Positions 47,461 to 56,893 of a stretch of 64,000 nt of DNA are shown piece by piece. The DNA is from an uncultured Isosphaeraceae bacterium (GTDB taxonomy: Bacteria; Planctomycetota; Planctomycetia; Isosphaerales; Isosphaeraceae): contig CAMFLR010000009.1 in the NCBI GenBank assembly GCA_945957605.1, forward strand, positions 186,001-250,000. The letters are read 5' to 3'. Under the pieces are notes generated by a model, which did not search any database, had not been told where the DNA came from, and saw only the letters and a list, made by a program, of their open reading frames with translations. The first letter of the stretch is position 1. Every line of letters begins with the position of its first letter. A program made the translations under genes and the position numbers.

Positions 47461-48684
47461 GTGGTTGCGGAAGCAGCAGAGCGGCAGGTTGGGGCGACGA
47501 CGTTTGCGGTCCTGGTGGCACTCAGCGTCTCACATTTACTGAACGACACCATTCAATCCTTGATTGCGGCCGTTTATCCGGTTTTAAAAGAGTCATATGA
47601 CCTCTCCTTCACGCAAATCGGGCTGATTACGCTCGCGTTCCAGTGCACGGCGTCGCTCCTTCAGCCGCTCGTTGGGCAATACACCGATCGACGGCCGCAG
47701 CCGTTCTCGCTCGTGCTTGGTATGGGCGTCACCCTTACCGGCTTGCTGCTCCTGTCCGTCGCCAACCGCTTCCCGGTCATCCTGATGGCCGCGGCTCTGG
47801 TTGGCGTTGGTTCGGCCGTTTTTCACCCTGAAGCGTCGCGAATGGCCCGGATGGCGTCGGGCGGCCGACATGGTCTGGCTCAGTCGCTATTTCAGGTCGG
47901 TGGCAACGGCGGTTCGGCACTTGGGCCGCTGCTGGCTGCTTTCGTGGTGGTGCCGTGGGGTCAGCGTAGCCTAGCGTGGTTCTCGATCGCGGCAGTTGCG
48001 GCCATGCTCATCCTCGCCCGCGTTGGAATGTGGTATCGCGACCATCTGGCTGAACGTGCGACTACGAAGGTTGTCACCGCGAAGTCGCCTGTTTCGCCGC
48101 GACAGGTGGCGTTCGCTGTCAGCATCTTGCTTTGCCTGATCTTCTCGAAATACTTCTACCTCGCGAGCCTTACCAGCTATTACACGCTGTATTTGATCGA
48201 TACGTTTGGGATCGGCGTTGCCGATGCTCAGCTCAGGCTGTTCGTTTTCCTTGGAGCCGTGGCTGCGGGCACGTTCTTGGGTGGGCCGGTCGGTGATCGC
48301 ATCGGCTTCAAGGCGGTTATTTGGGGATCGATCCTCGGCGTGCTACCTTTCACGCTCGTGTTGCCGTACGTCGGCCTGACGTGGACGACAGTACTCACCA
48401 TCCCCATCGGGTTGATTCTGGCCTCGGCGTTCTCTGCGATCATGGTCTACGCCCAGGAGTTGATGCCAAGTCGCGTTGGCATGGTCGCCGGACTGTTCTT
48501 CGGCTTCGCGTTCGGCATGGGCGGCGCGGGAGCGGCGGTTCTTGGGTGGTTGGCCGATCAGACGAGCATCAGGTTCGTGTACCGCGTGTGCGCGTTTTTG
48601 CCGCTCATCGGGCTACTGACGGCGTTCTTGCCCAATCTTCGGCGCCACGAAGATGGACTGGACGACTTCGATACACTTGAATGA
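47461..48684 (+). CDS. fsr: Fosmidomycin-resistance-type MFS efflux transporter
   Basis: A 407-aa major-facilitator protein with twelve predicted helices. GTG 47461 is selected by GGAGG (47450-47454) 6 nt upstream. The family-specific opening SVSHLLNDTIQSLIAAVYPV, the QYTDRRPQP loop and FHPEASRMAR are typical of Fsr, an inner-membrane proton-coupled exporter. The real substrate in this organism is unknown; many homologues are housekeeping efflux pumps. The Bcr/CflA-type pump gene starts 54 bp after its stop on the same strand, so both may be co-transcribed. Confidence 0.9.
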   Translation: MVAEAAERQVGATTFAVLVALSVSHLLNDTIQSLIAAVYPVLKESYDLSFTQIGLITLAFQCTASLLQPLVGQYTDRRPQPFSLVLGMGVTLTGLLLLSVANRFPVILMAAALVGVGSAVFHPEASRMARMASGGRHGLAQSLFQVGGNGGSALGPLLAAFVVVPWGQRSLAWFSIAAVAAMLILARVGMWYRDHLAERATTKVVTAKSPVSPRQVAFAVSILLCLIFSKYFYLASLTSYYTLYLIDTFGIGVADAQLRLFVFLGAVAAGTFLGGPVGDRIGFKAVIWGSILGVLPFTLVLPYVGLTWTTVLTIPIGLILASAFSAIMVYAQELMPSRVGMVAGLFFGFAFGMGGAGAAVLGWLADQTSIRFVYRVCAFLPLIGLLTAFLPNLRRHEDGLDDFDTLE

Positions 48685-48738
48685 ATTTTTCCGTAATCAT
48701 TCCCTGCTCGACTCAAAATCCAACGAAGGTTCTGAATC

Positions 48739-50016
48739 TTGCGATCGAAACAATCCGGCCTGTTCGTGATCTCGCTCCTCGGGGCGCTGAGCGTCGTTAG
48801 TCCGTTCGCCATCGACATGTATCTGCCCGCGTTCCCTGAACTAGCCGCCGAGTTCGGCGTACCCAGCACGACAGTGGCGCTCACGCTATCGAGCTATTTC
48901 ATCGGTCTGGCGGCCGGACAGGTCGTGTACGGCCCCCTGCTCGACCGATTCGGGCGGAAACCGCCGCTCACGGTTGGACTCAGCCTGTTCGTGCTCGCGT
49001 CGTTCGGATGCGCATTTGCTCCCGGCGTCTACACGCTCATCGGTTTGCGATTCGTGCAGGCGCTCGGCGGGTGCGTGGCGCAGGTCGCATCGGTGGCGAT
49101 GGTGCGTGACTTTTTCCCCAGGGATCAGGCCGCCCGTGTGCTGAGCCGATTGTTTCTGTTCATTGCCGTTTCACCGCTGCTCGCCCCGACGGTCGGCACC
49201 TGGGTGATTCGGCTCGGCGGCTGGCCGGCGATGTTCGTCGCGCTCGCGGTTGTGGTGGTCGGCATCCTGGTGCTGGTGCTTTCGCTCTTGCCCGAAGGTC
49301 ACAAGCCCGACGCCGGTATTTCCCTACGGCCGGGGCCAATTCTGGCCGAATACTTCTCGATTCTGCGACATCCGCGATTTCACACGTACGCGGGCGCTGG
49401 GGCGTTTTCGTTCGCGGGCCTGTTCACGTTCGTGGCCGGTTCGCCGATTCTGTTCATGGACGGGTTTGGCGTGAGCGGGCGAACGTATAGCATGATTTTC
49501 GCGCTGCTTGCTGGTGGATTCATCGCCGCGAGTCAGGTGAATGTCGTCCTGCTGCGATATGCACGGAGTGAGACGCTGTTTCTCCGCTTTCTGATTGCGC
49601 AAGTGATATTTGGTGCGTTGTTCCTGGCGGGAACGTGGGCCGATGTTTTGGGATTAGCGGGAACGCTGGTCGTGCTGTTTTGTTTCTTGTGCTGTGTTGG
49701 CGTGACGAACCCGAACGCTTCGGCACTGTCGATCGCGCCGTTCACGCGAAATGCAGGAAGCGCATCGGCGTTGCTCGGATTCTTCCAGCTTGGTACCGGA
49801 GCCGTTATTTCGACGGCAATTGGTGCGGCCAGTCCGAGCGATCGCGTGCCGATCGTTTCCATCTTCGGCATAACGGCGGCGATTGGACTAATGATCTTGC
49901 TGTCCGGTCGCAGGCGGGCAGAAGCGAGCCTCGTCAACGAAGAACCTTTGCCGCATGAGGAAGCAGGTTTCGAAGTCGGACGCGAGCCGGGCGAGTGCCA
50001 GATGAGCGCGCGGTAA
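48739..50016 (+). CDS. Bcr/CflA-family multidrug MFS transporter
   Basis: A 425-aa drug:proton antiporter. TTG 48739 is used, with AAGG just upstream. The Bcr/CflA hallmark begins at FAIDMYLPAFPELAAEFGVP, with motif A GPLLDRFGRKPP, and ALGGCVAQVASVAMVRDFF in helix 4-5; twelve helices are predicted, followed by a ~45-residue hydrophilic tail. Inner-membrane location and export of small toxic compounds follow from the family. Likely shares a transcript with fsr upstream. Confidence 0.92.
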   Translation: MRSKQSGLFVISLLGALSVVSPFAIDMYLPAFPELAAEFGVPSTTVALTLSSYFIGLAAGQVVYGPLLDRFGRKPPLTVGLSLFVLASFGCAFAPGVYTLIGLRFVQALGGCVAQVASVAMVRDFFPRDQAARVLSRLFLFIAVSPLLAPTVGTWVIRLGGWPAMFVALAVVVVGILVLVLSLLPEGHKPDAGISLRPGPILAEYFSILRHPRFHTYAGAGAFSFAGLFTFVAGSPILFMDGFGVSGRTYSMIFALLAGGFIAASQVNVVLLRYARSETLFLRFLIAQVIFGALFLAGTWADVLGLAGTLVVLFCFLCCVGVTNPNASALSIAPFTRNAGSASALLGFFQLGTGAVISTAIGAASPSDRVPIVSIFGITAAIGLMILLSGRRRAEASLVNEEPLPHEEAGFEVGREPGECQMSAR

Positions 50017-50293
50017 TTGGTTTGTACGCGCAATCACGAGTGGCCACGGCAAGCACTGGGCATTCTCCCGCACTCCAAAGAATTATCTTTCGTCTGAATC
50101 GTCTCTCAATTCACACCGTTTTCGGCGGCGATCGGGCATTCCGTTGATCAGAGCGAGCCAAGGCCGAAAAACGCGAGCCTGAGCACTGGCCTAGTGCCGA
50201 GAGCGGCGGGCTGGGGTAAAAAGGATCGCGCCTTGGCGCTCTCCGGAATGCCGTTACGGGCGCTCGTGAATTGATGAAACGACGAGGGATTTC

Positions 50294-51392
50294 ATGTTCA
50301 AGCCTTCGATTGCTCTTTTGATTTCCGCTTTCGCCTGTTCTAGCGTGCTGGCCCAGCCACCGACGCGCAAATTCGATGCGCCGGGTGCTCCGCCGTTCAA
50401 GGTTTTGAAAGATGGCGAGAACCCTTCGCTCGATGCTTACGACAATTTCGTCGTTGGGCCGAATTACCTGCCTGCGCCAGAACGCAAGAAGGTTGATGGC
50501 GTTCCCGAGGGGAAGGTGGAACAGTTCGCCTTCGACTCGAAGGAGACGAAACTCTTCAATCCCGGCATCGCACGCAACGTGTTCGGCAAGGTCGACCCGA
50601 AAAATCCCAAGACGCTGATCGTTGAAACGCATCCCATCGACTACAAGCGCAGAGTCGGCGTTTACATCCCTGCTCAGTACAAGCAAGGGACCGAGGCGCC
50701 GTTCATGGTGGTGCACGATGGCCCCGGCCAGGCGAACGGCTTCAAGACGATTCTCGACAATCTGATTCACCAGAAGCGAATTCCGCCGATCGTCCTCATT
50801 TCCATCGGCAACGGCGGCGGCGATGCCCAAGGGCACGAGCGCGGCAAAGAATATGACAATATGAACGGCGACTATGCCGAGTACATCGAGACCGAAGTGC
50901 TGCCGCGTGTTGAGAAGAACTGCGGCGTTAAACTGACGAAAGACCCCGAAGGCCGCGCGGCGATGGGGAACAGCTCCGGAGGCTCGGCGGCGCTCATCAT
51001 GGCGTGGTTCCGCAACGACCTGTACCACCGCGTACTCACGACTTCAGGCACGTTTGTGAACCAGGCATGGCCGTTCGATCCCAAGTATCCCGGCGGCGCC
51101 TGGGGCTTTCATGAGACGCTCATTCCCAGCAATCCCAAGAAGCCGATCCGCATCTTCATTTCCGTGGGCGATGGCGACCTGCTCAACCCCAACGTGATGC
51201 GAGACGAAATGCACGACTGGGTTGAGGCCAACAATCGTATGGCCAAGGTGTTGAAGGACAAGGGCTACGAATATCAGTATCTATTCTGTCGCGGAGCGCG
51301 TCACAGCGTGGGCGGGCAACGCTCAGCAGCAGTTCCTTCCGCATGCAATCGAATGGGTGTGGAAGGGCTATACACCAAAGGCCGACAAATAA
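50294..51392 (+). CDS. Secreted enterochelin-esterase-like alpha/beta hydrolase, 3' frameshift
   Basis: A secreted esterase of the Esterase D/Fes type. Signal peptide 1-20 ends at VLAQ; the start is preceded by GAGGG. The core has VYIPAQYKQG and the nucleophile elbow GNSSGGSAA (Ser near residue 223), with FISVGDGDLLNPN towards the acid region and GARHS near the catalytic His. Near 51311-51319 the frame breaks: the uncorrected frame continues to 51430 with an Arg/Ser-rich, unlike-family end, while dropping one G from the GGG at 51314-51316 gives GNAQQQFLPHAIEWVWKGYT, the typical family tail, stopping at 51392 (365 aa). A strong terminator lies 58 bp after that stop. The indel is real decay or a sequencing error. 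Confidence 0.85.
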
Positions 51393-51449
51393 TCGTTCTG
51401 ATGGATGATTTGTTCTTATCGGGTAAGTGATTCCCGTCGCCTATTCAAT

Positions 51450-51490
51450 GCCCACGGTCCGAGGCAGAACCTCGGACCGTGGGCTGCATT
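51450..51490 (+). terminator. Strong intrinsic terminator
   Basis: Perfect 15-bp stem (51450-51464 with 51470-51484), loop cagaa, then tgcatttt. It ends the esterase transcript; on the minus strand it lies downstream of the TPR gene with an AT-rich (attgaat) tail. Confidence 0.9.
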
Positions 51491-51549
51491 TTCGCGACAC
51501 GCAACGATAAAATTCAATGCAATAAAACATCAACAACAATCTAGAACGA

Positions 51550-52800
51550 TCAACTTAACTTCTCTGACGGCACCTCGCGAGGCCGCGCTTCCGCCTGGCG
51601 CCGACGGACCTTGGCCGAACGGATTGCCGACAATCCAGCAATCAAACCGAGGCCGAGCACCGGGACGGCGATGACGATCGTCCAGGCCAATTGTTCACGC
51701 GACTTCATCCAGGTCTTGAACGTATCGGGCACAGATTTCGTCGGCAAGCCCGGCGCAGGCTGCTCCGTGTACCCGTTCCAGAAGGTCGAATCTGTGTCGG
51801 GGTGACGGCCCGCTTTCAACTGCTTGGTCATGAACGCAGTGCGGGCTGTGTGCCATGCGTTGGCCTCGGCGCGAAGTTCTACGAATGCTGGGTCGAGAAG
51901 CGAGTCCGGTTTGGTGAAATCAGGTCGATATAGCAAGCTCTTCAGATCTTCGCCTTTCGGCGAATCTGGCAGCATCGAGTTTTTGCCCGCGTCGACCAGT
52001 TCGCAGCACCGCAGCCAGGCGAGATAGGCCAGAGTATTTCGGCCTCCCTCGCGTCCCCTTTCGTAGCCAACCGCATCGCGCTGGAGGGCAATGTTCAGGG
52101 CATGAAAGACGTCGACGCTCTCCCAGGCATTTCCCAATACCACCAGGCCGGCAAGGCCCCTCACCGCATCGTCTGCATCCTTGGGATCAGTTTCCTGGCC
52201 GTAGATATCACCGAAGCTCCATCCAAGCAGATTCGGAAGATATTGCGAGCCCTCTACCTTAGGCGGATCGACGATCCACGTCAGCGCAAGCAACTGATAT
52301 TTCTCTCGGCCAAAGTGCGCATTGGGGTTGATCGCGAGCGCCTTGGCAATCTCGTCGCGAGCGGCCTTCACTTCGTCGATCCTTGTTCGATCGCCGCCCT
52401 GTCTCACCCATCGGTGGACGAGGAATGTGCCAAGGTTTGCGTGATATCGATATCGTTGTTCTTTCACGTCGGGACGTGTCTCGTCGAGCCTCTCCAGTTG
52501 CCCCCGTTTCGTGTTCATCCAGACGATCGCTTCATCACCACGCCCTAGGCGATCGCAGGCGACGCCGGCATCATCGTAGGCGGCGAGATCTTCGGGATGA
52601 TTCTGGAGTTGGGCTTGAACGCGTGCCAGGCGCATTTCATAGAAGAGCGGCGGATTTCTTTCGAACCGGCCGGTGAGCACGGCGATGACCTCGGGCATTC
52701 CCTTCGCCTCGTCAGCCGGGGTATCGCGGTCCCACAGGCAAGCGACGACTGACAAAGGTAGGCCGAGCGTTAGAACGAGAGCCATTAATGTGCGTTTCAT
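51550..52800 (-). CDS. Exported TPR-like protein
   Basis: A 416-aa envelope protein. ATG 52800 is preferred over the in-frame TTG at 52806; GGGAG lies upstream. An N-terminal signal (MKRTLMALVLTLGLPLSVVA, possibly with Cys-lipidation just after) is followed by TPR-like helix pairs (about 55-130: LQNHPEDLAAYDDAGVACDR) and a Trp/Asp-rich helical body. A C-terminal membrane helix (about 372-393) precedes a basic cytoplasmic tail. The substrate or partner is unknown. It is convergent with the esterase gene. Confidence 0.82.
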   Translation of the reverse strand: MKRTLMALVLTLGLPLSVVACLWDRDTPADEAKGMPEVIAVLTGRFERNPPLFYEMRLARVQAQLQNHPEDLAAYDDAGVACDRLGRGDEAIVWMNTKRGQLERLDETRPDVKEQRYRYHANLGTFLVHRWVRQGGDRTRIDEVKAARDEIAKALAINPNAHFGREKYQLLALTWIVDPPKVEGSQYLPNLLGWSFGDIYGQETDPKDADDAVRGLAGLVVLGNAWESVDVFHALNIALQRDAVGYERGREGGRNTLAYLAWLRCCELVDAGKNSMLPDSPKGEDLKSLLYRPDFTKPDSLLDPAFVELRAEANAWHTARTAFMTKQLKAGRHPDTDSTFWNGYTEQPAPGLPTKSVPDTFKTWMKSREQLAWTIVIAVPVLGLGLIAGLSAIRSAKVRRRQAEARPREVPSEKLS

Positions 52801-53031
52801 GGTCAAGCTCCCGGCGGGCGATCGATGTCATGTTTCCAGCATGAAGCAGGCGATGGAGTCCATCAAGCGGGAAACGCTGCGATCTTTTGCATCGGAGGCC
52901 CGGAGCGTTGTCATTGGCGTTACAACGGCAGTTGTATACTGGTGTATCGAAAGACGCGAATACCGCGCAGAGTTTAGCGCCCCGGCTTGGGGCTTCAGTT
53001 GAATTGCCAGATGGTCAAGCGCCACGCTTTA

Positions 53032-53352
53032 TTAGTCGAGCAAGAACGGTTGAGCGTAGCGATTCAACCGCGGATCATCCGGCTCGAGCCCAAGCATCGC
53101 GAGCAATGCATCCAACTTGGGTGGGTCGGCGATCAGCCGCACCTTGCGATGTGGCACCGCGAGAATGATGAGCACACGCTGACCCGACGGCAGGATGTAA
53201 GCCCAGCCATCCTCCTCGCCCCCTGCCGTCCGCGTCGAATCGGTCTCGGTGAAATGGGGCAACCCCAAGAGGTTACGCATCTGCTCTCGGCTTGCGTCAA
53301 AGGAGGCGAGTTCCCATAGGGGAAGCTCAAGAGGCATCGGCATTGCTTCCAT
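53032..53352 (-). CDS. Small hypothetical protein
   Basis: A 106-aa acidic protein beginning MEAMPMPLELPLWELASFDA. It holds a single alpha/beta-like pattern (MRNLLGLPHF, WAYILPSGQRVLIILAVPHR, VRLIADPPKLDALLAMLGL), without signal or membrane segments. The composition is coding-like, the ribosome site is weak. Function unknown; it may be an immunity- or barstar-size protein but nothing proves this. Confidence 0.65.
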   Translation of the reverse strand: MEAMPMPLELPLWELASFDASREQMRNLLGLPHFTETDSTRTAGGEEDGWAYILPSGQRVLIILAVPHRKVRLIADPPKLDALLAMLGLEPDDPRLNRYAQPFLLD

Positions 53353-53596
53353 CTTTCACCGTCGTCGATAATCGGGAAATGACTCTGGTTTGCAATGTAG
53401 AAAAACGTGAGCAAATAAAATTGGCAGGATTTGATGATCGATTTACCATATTCGCAATTTGCGTAATGTAGCACAATACAGCGTCTGCCCAGAGCAGATT
53501 CAATGAAATGATTCGATCAATAGTCTGGGCGAAGCGGCCTCTTCAAGCGCGTGGACGTGGCGCAAACACAATCCCGGAGGATTCACAGAGACGAGA

Positions 53597-53866
53597 ATGT
53601 GAATTCTTCGTGCCGCGTTGGCGATTGCCGTAATCGGGCTGGCGGCCTCATCTGTAGACGCGGAATCATCTACGATAGGCTTCTATAGATACCTACGACC
53701 CTGCTCAAGACTTTACCGTCAGCCGCTCCGCTTCGGGGCCGGGACTCAACAGTTATCGCGTGAATTTCGACGCCGGAATCACTGCCCAGTTGAGACAAAT
53801 CAAACTTGCGATCCGACGGAGATTTTGTACGTCCAGGAAGAACGGATCGGCGAGCGTGTTCTTTAA
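53597..53866 (+). pseudogene. Decayed secretory-protein gene
   Basis: ATG 53597 is followed directly by TGA, then by codons for ILRAALAIAVIGLAASSVDA, a near-perfect signal peptide that would read on from M-R if the stop were CGA. After about 23 codons the sensible reading moves to another frame (DTYDPAQDFTVSRSASG, then LNSYRVNFDAG) and returns near 53790 to the first frame (TCDPTEILYVQEERIGERVL) ending at TAA 53864. So a nonsense codon and two compensating shifts mark an inactive gene of about 90 codons. Its stop overlaps the end of the minus-strand gene by 4 bp. Confidence 0.6.
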
Positions 53867-54279
53867 TACTTCTCGCTACTGTGACCGCAGTGGGAACAAT
53901 TCGATCCGTCGAATCGGTAGGAAAATCCGCAGCGCGGACAAGCCCCTGCGCGGTTCCATTGCGCGCGGTCGGACGAAAACCGCAGCCACACACAGGCATC
54001 ACACTCTGTGCGATGTTTCAACTCGTGCTGGCATGAGGGGCAGATGAAAACGGTCGGACTTGGGGCCGCAATGGATTGAGGTGGTTGATCAGCGACCAGC
54101 AATTCGGCTTCGCGAACTACTCCTGCTCTGAGAAGTTCTTCGCCAATGAGCCGCGTGTCTTGGAAGTTCAGCGGTTTAAGTTCGATCGCCAAATCGGCTC
54201 GAAGGCGTTCGATCATGTCCTTCTTCGTGGCGAGATCGACTCCTGTGTAAGCGCGCACGATGTAGGTGAAATCGATCAT
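53863..54279 (-). CDS. Zinc-ribbon protein, unknown
   Basis: A protein of about 138 aa starting MIDFTYIVRAYTG (ATG 54279; a GTG at 54315 could extend it). The N-terminal half is an alpha/beta domain (YTGVDLATKKDMIERLRADL, then LIGEELLRAGVV). The C-terminal half has four Cys pairs: CPSC, CDAC, CPRC and CSHC, i.e. two zinc ribbons. It is probably a cytoplasmic metal- or nucleic-acid-binding regulator. No partner is evident from its neighbours. Confidence 0.7.
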   Translation of the reverse strand: MIDFTYIVRAYTGVDLATKKDMIERLRADLAIELKPLNFQDTRLIGEELLRAGVVREAELLVADQPPQSIAAPSPTVFICPSCQHELKHRTECDACVWLRFSSDRAQWNRAGACPRCGFSYRFDGSNCSHCGHSSEKY

Positions 54280-54396
54280 CCTACCGTCTGCGTTCCATCC
54301 TCGGACTCGTACCACAGGTGATGATATATAAAATCACGCATAATCTATACCAGTAGAACCATAGCCAGGCCGCAAATCAGAATAACAGAACCTCGG

Positions 54397-54738
54397 TCAA
54401 TTTCGCCGCGGGCTGTGTTGGGCCGTCGATTGTAAAGCAGTTCTGAATGCTTCGAGAAGCGTTAGCAAATCGTTACGGGCCGCGTCATCATCGGTTTGGT
54501 GGTTAAGAAAGGTCGACGAAACCTCTTGCGAGCGATCCTCGACAACTTCAATGAGTTGCCGCAGTTGCGAGATCGCTTCGCTTACAGCTTCTGGCCCAGC
54601 CTTGCGAGACCATCCAGCGATTTGCTCGGCGTCGGTCGAAATCGCGTCGATACCGCAGCACTCGCGGACGCACGCGGTTTCACAATGGAGGAAGCAGTCA
54701 GCGAGCGGTGGCGATATTTCGACTTCGACACACTTCAT
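54397..54738 (-). CDS. DUF6331-like protein
   Basis: A protein of about 113 aa. ATG 54738 has CGAGG 6 nt upstream, while longer in-frame starts (54813, 54957) lack ribosome sites. HCETACVRECCGIDAIS contains the Cys cluster and ECCGIDA core that I associate with DUF6331, and the helical remainder (QLRQLIEVVEDRSQEVSS) fits its length. Function unknown; the Cys cluster suggests metal binding. The assignment rests on recall of the motif. Confidence 0.7.
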   Translation of the reverse strand: MKCVEVEISPPLADCFLHCETACVRECCGIDAISTDAEQIAGWSRKAGPEAVSEAISQLRQLIEVVEDRSQEVSSTFLNHQTDDDAARNDLLTLLEAFRTALQSTAQHSPRRN

Positions 54739-54960
54739 CGTGAGCCTCGAGCTGCCTAGCAAAATGACCGCGCTTTCCCAGCCCAATTGAATGTCAGGCA
54801 GGTTCAATCTCATTCGAGAATATAACACAATCATCCATGATAATGGTAGATCGCGCCAGGATAATGTCACATGCGTTGACTGCGTGCGACGCCCGTCAGG
54901 TTCGCCTCGATGCGGCCGAAAGTCGACCAGCATGATTTTGTAAGCAAGATCGGCCAAGAA

Positions 54961-56244
54961 TTACGGCTTCAACTCCACGTTGCTTACGCCGCGCGTCCCT
55001 TTGTGGAAGAGGTTGTTCGAGAAATGCAGCCCGCGCGGCGCCAGGTCTCCGCCGGGGATGATGACGGCGTATGCATACCGCGGCTCGCCGACCGCCTGAA
55101 CGACGTTTCCCTGCACGATCACATCGGTGAGCGGCGGATCGTCGGCTTCCTGACCGGTGTCGAATTTGATCGGCGAGCGGCCGTCGCCCCAAACCCAGTG
55201 AGCATCGCCGTGGCCGAAGTCTGAAATGATGTTGTTGGCAATAATCGACCCGCCGTCGGTGTTATCTGACTTCGAGGCCGCGCCTGGCATTAGGCCAATC
55301 GCCCAGAGGCTGTTGCGGGTGAACTGATTTCCAATAATCAGCACGTTCCGCGAGCCATGCATCGCCTTCATGCCGATGAACGCGTTCGCCACGACATTGT
55401 TCGAGACGATCACGTGATCGGTATGCAGGTCGATGCCTTGTGCAGCGTTTTCGACGTGGTTTCCCAAGATTCGCGTCAAATTGCTGGCTTGCGGCGAGGT
55501 CACGAAAATTGCAGACCCCTGCTGCCAGTTGTCGGTGTAGTCCGTGTCCCAGGTCGCCTGACTGACAATCCGGCCTTTCTTGGGATTTTTCTTCACCCAA
55601 TCACCGAGCCGGTGCTTTGCCTTCAGATCGGTCGTGGGAAGGAGGCGGTCTTCAACCACGCGGCAACCTTCGATCAGCGTGCCAGTGCTTCCGCCGACGC
55701 TGATTCCCGTCCCATCGGTGCAGTTGAAGGCATAGCCCCAATCGAGGCTACCTGTTCTGTCATCCACGGTAACTCGCATATAGTTGCGAACGAGGCAATG
55801 GCTGATGCGTGCGTCGCGGCAATCTCGAAGGGTGATTGCGCCCGAGCCTGTGTGGTTGTCAATCACGCGGACGTTTTCGATCACGAGGTCACGGCAGCGG
55901 ATGGCCAGCACACCTTCGGTCGTGGTCTCCATTTTGCCTTCCTCCCGCGTGAGCGTCAGGTCGCGGAGTTCGGCACCGACGGCATCTTCGATCTCGATGA
56001 TCGGTTGGTCGACATTGCGCTGAATGATTCGGCCAGGGCCAAAGAGACCGCAGCGTTCCCCTCGCAAGGTGAGCTTTCGATCGATCAGATAATCGCCCGC
56101 GGGAACAAAAATCATCCGCTCGGGATTGGCGTCAATCGCTGCTTGAATTGAGTCGTATTTCACGACGGACGGACCTTCCGCCGTGTTCGCAGACGCAGCG
56201 CCGAAGCCGATCGATACGATAAGGAGTGTCACGATCGGTCGCAT
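54961..56244 (-). CDS. Secreted right-handed parallel beta-helix protein
   Basis: A 427-aa protein with a cleavable signal (MRPIVTLLIVSIGFGAASA). The body is a pectate-lyase-like solenoid: repeated IENVRVIDNHTGSGAITLRD, ISHCLVRNYM, ILGNHVENAAQGIDL, VIVSNNVVANAF and VLIIGNQFTRNS coils, ending SNNLFHKGTRGVSNVELKP. The start region YDSIQAAIDANPERMIFVPAG is typical of the cap of these enzymes. Polysaccharide binding, or lyase/hydrolase action, is likely, but no catalytic triad can be assigned. Confidence 0.88.
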   Translation of the reverse strand: MRPIVTLLIVSIGFGAASANTAEGPSVVKYDSIQAAIDANPERMIFVPAGDYLIDRKLTLRGERCGLFGPGRIIQRNVDQPIIEIEDAVGAELRDLTLTREEGKMETTTEGVLAIRCRDLVIENVRVIDNHTGSGAITLRDCRDARISHCLVRNYMRVTVDDRTGSLDWGYAFNCTDGTGISVGGSTGTLIEGCRVVEDRLLPTTDLKAKHRLGDWVKKNPKKGRIVSQATWDTDYTDNWQQGSAIFVTSPQASNLTRILGNHVENAAQGIDLHTDHVIVSNNVVANAFIGMKAMHGSRNVLIIGNQFTRNSLWAIGLMPGAASKSDNTDGGSIIANNIISDFGHGDAHWVWGDGRSPIKFDTGQEADDPPLTDVIVQGNVVQAVGEPRYAYAVIIPGGDLAPRGLHFSNNLFHKGTRGVSNVELKP

Positions 56245-56893
56245 AATCCCGCCACCATTGTTGCTGGAAAGGATGGATTGAGCCGCACACTTTACAGAAC
56301 GATAACGGCTCGGGCAATTACACGGGCCCCCCTTTTCGCGGACGTTCGGATGATCTCAGCGATTCGCGCGTTCATCACTGTAAGCGCGGCCTGACAAGCG
56401 TCGCGTTGCGGCAACGGTCCAATCTTGCGCAAAGTCGCACATTCGCGTGTTACTTTTGGGATTCATTGGCTCGGTCAACGTGAGTCACTTTGTTAGTCTT
56501 ACAAGGTTCGGATTTTGTATCTTCGAGCGAGCGTTAAAAGATCTTTATGGGGCATAAGTCTTTGATTTCAAGCGGTAAAGTGAACGTTTGGCGGTCGTGA
56601 GCGCAGGCTTGTGACTTGGGATAATGCGTCGTGTTTGGAGGATGTAAATGTTTCTATACGGGCGTAATGCATTCATACGCGTTTAGATCGCTTATGTTCA
56701 GTTTATTTTGATGCATCGATTCACCTGGCTTGAATCGATTGAGTCGTGCACCTAGATTTGAGTGCACACGTCGCCCCCCTTTCCGTAGCCAAAATCGGCG
56801 TCAGATTGAGCCTCCTTCACGTTGAAGGTCTGGGTTCGCGTTCGCCCCGTCGTTGGGGTTTCATGCCTCGCTTCGCAAGGGTTAAGCACCACG
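56245..56893. other. Divergent intergenic region
   Basis: About 650 bp between two divergent beta-helix genes, so it carries both promoters. AT-rich stretches lie at 56505-56560 and 56640-56720. A plus-strand frame from 56822 enters the downstream gene but has no ribosome site. No other gene or repeat is visible. Confidence 0.5.

Noticed and set aside
50111-51028. 305-codon minus-strand open frame opposite the esterase gene
   Set aside because: It is the shadow of a clearly recognisable secreted esterase and shows no family features.
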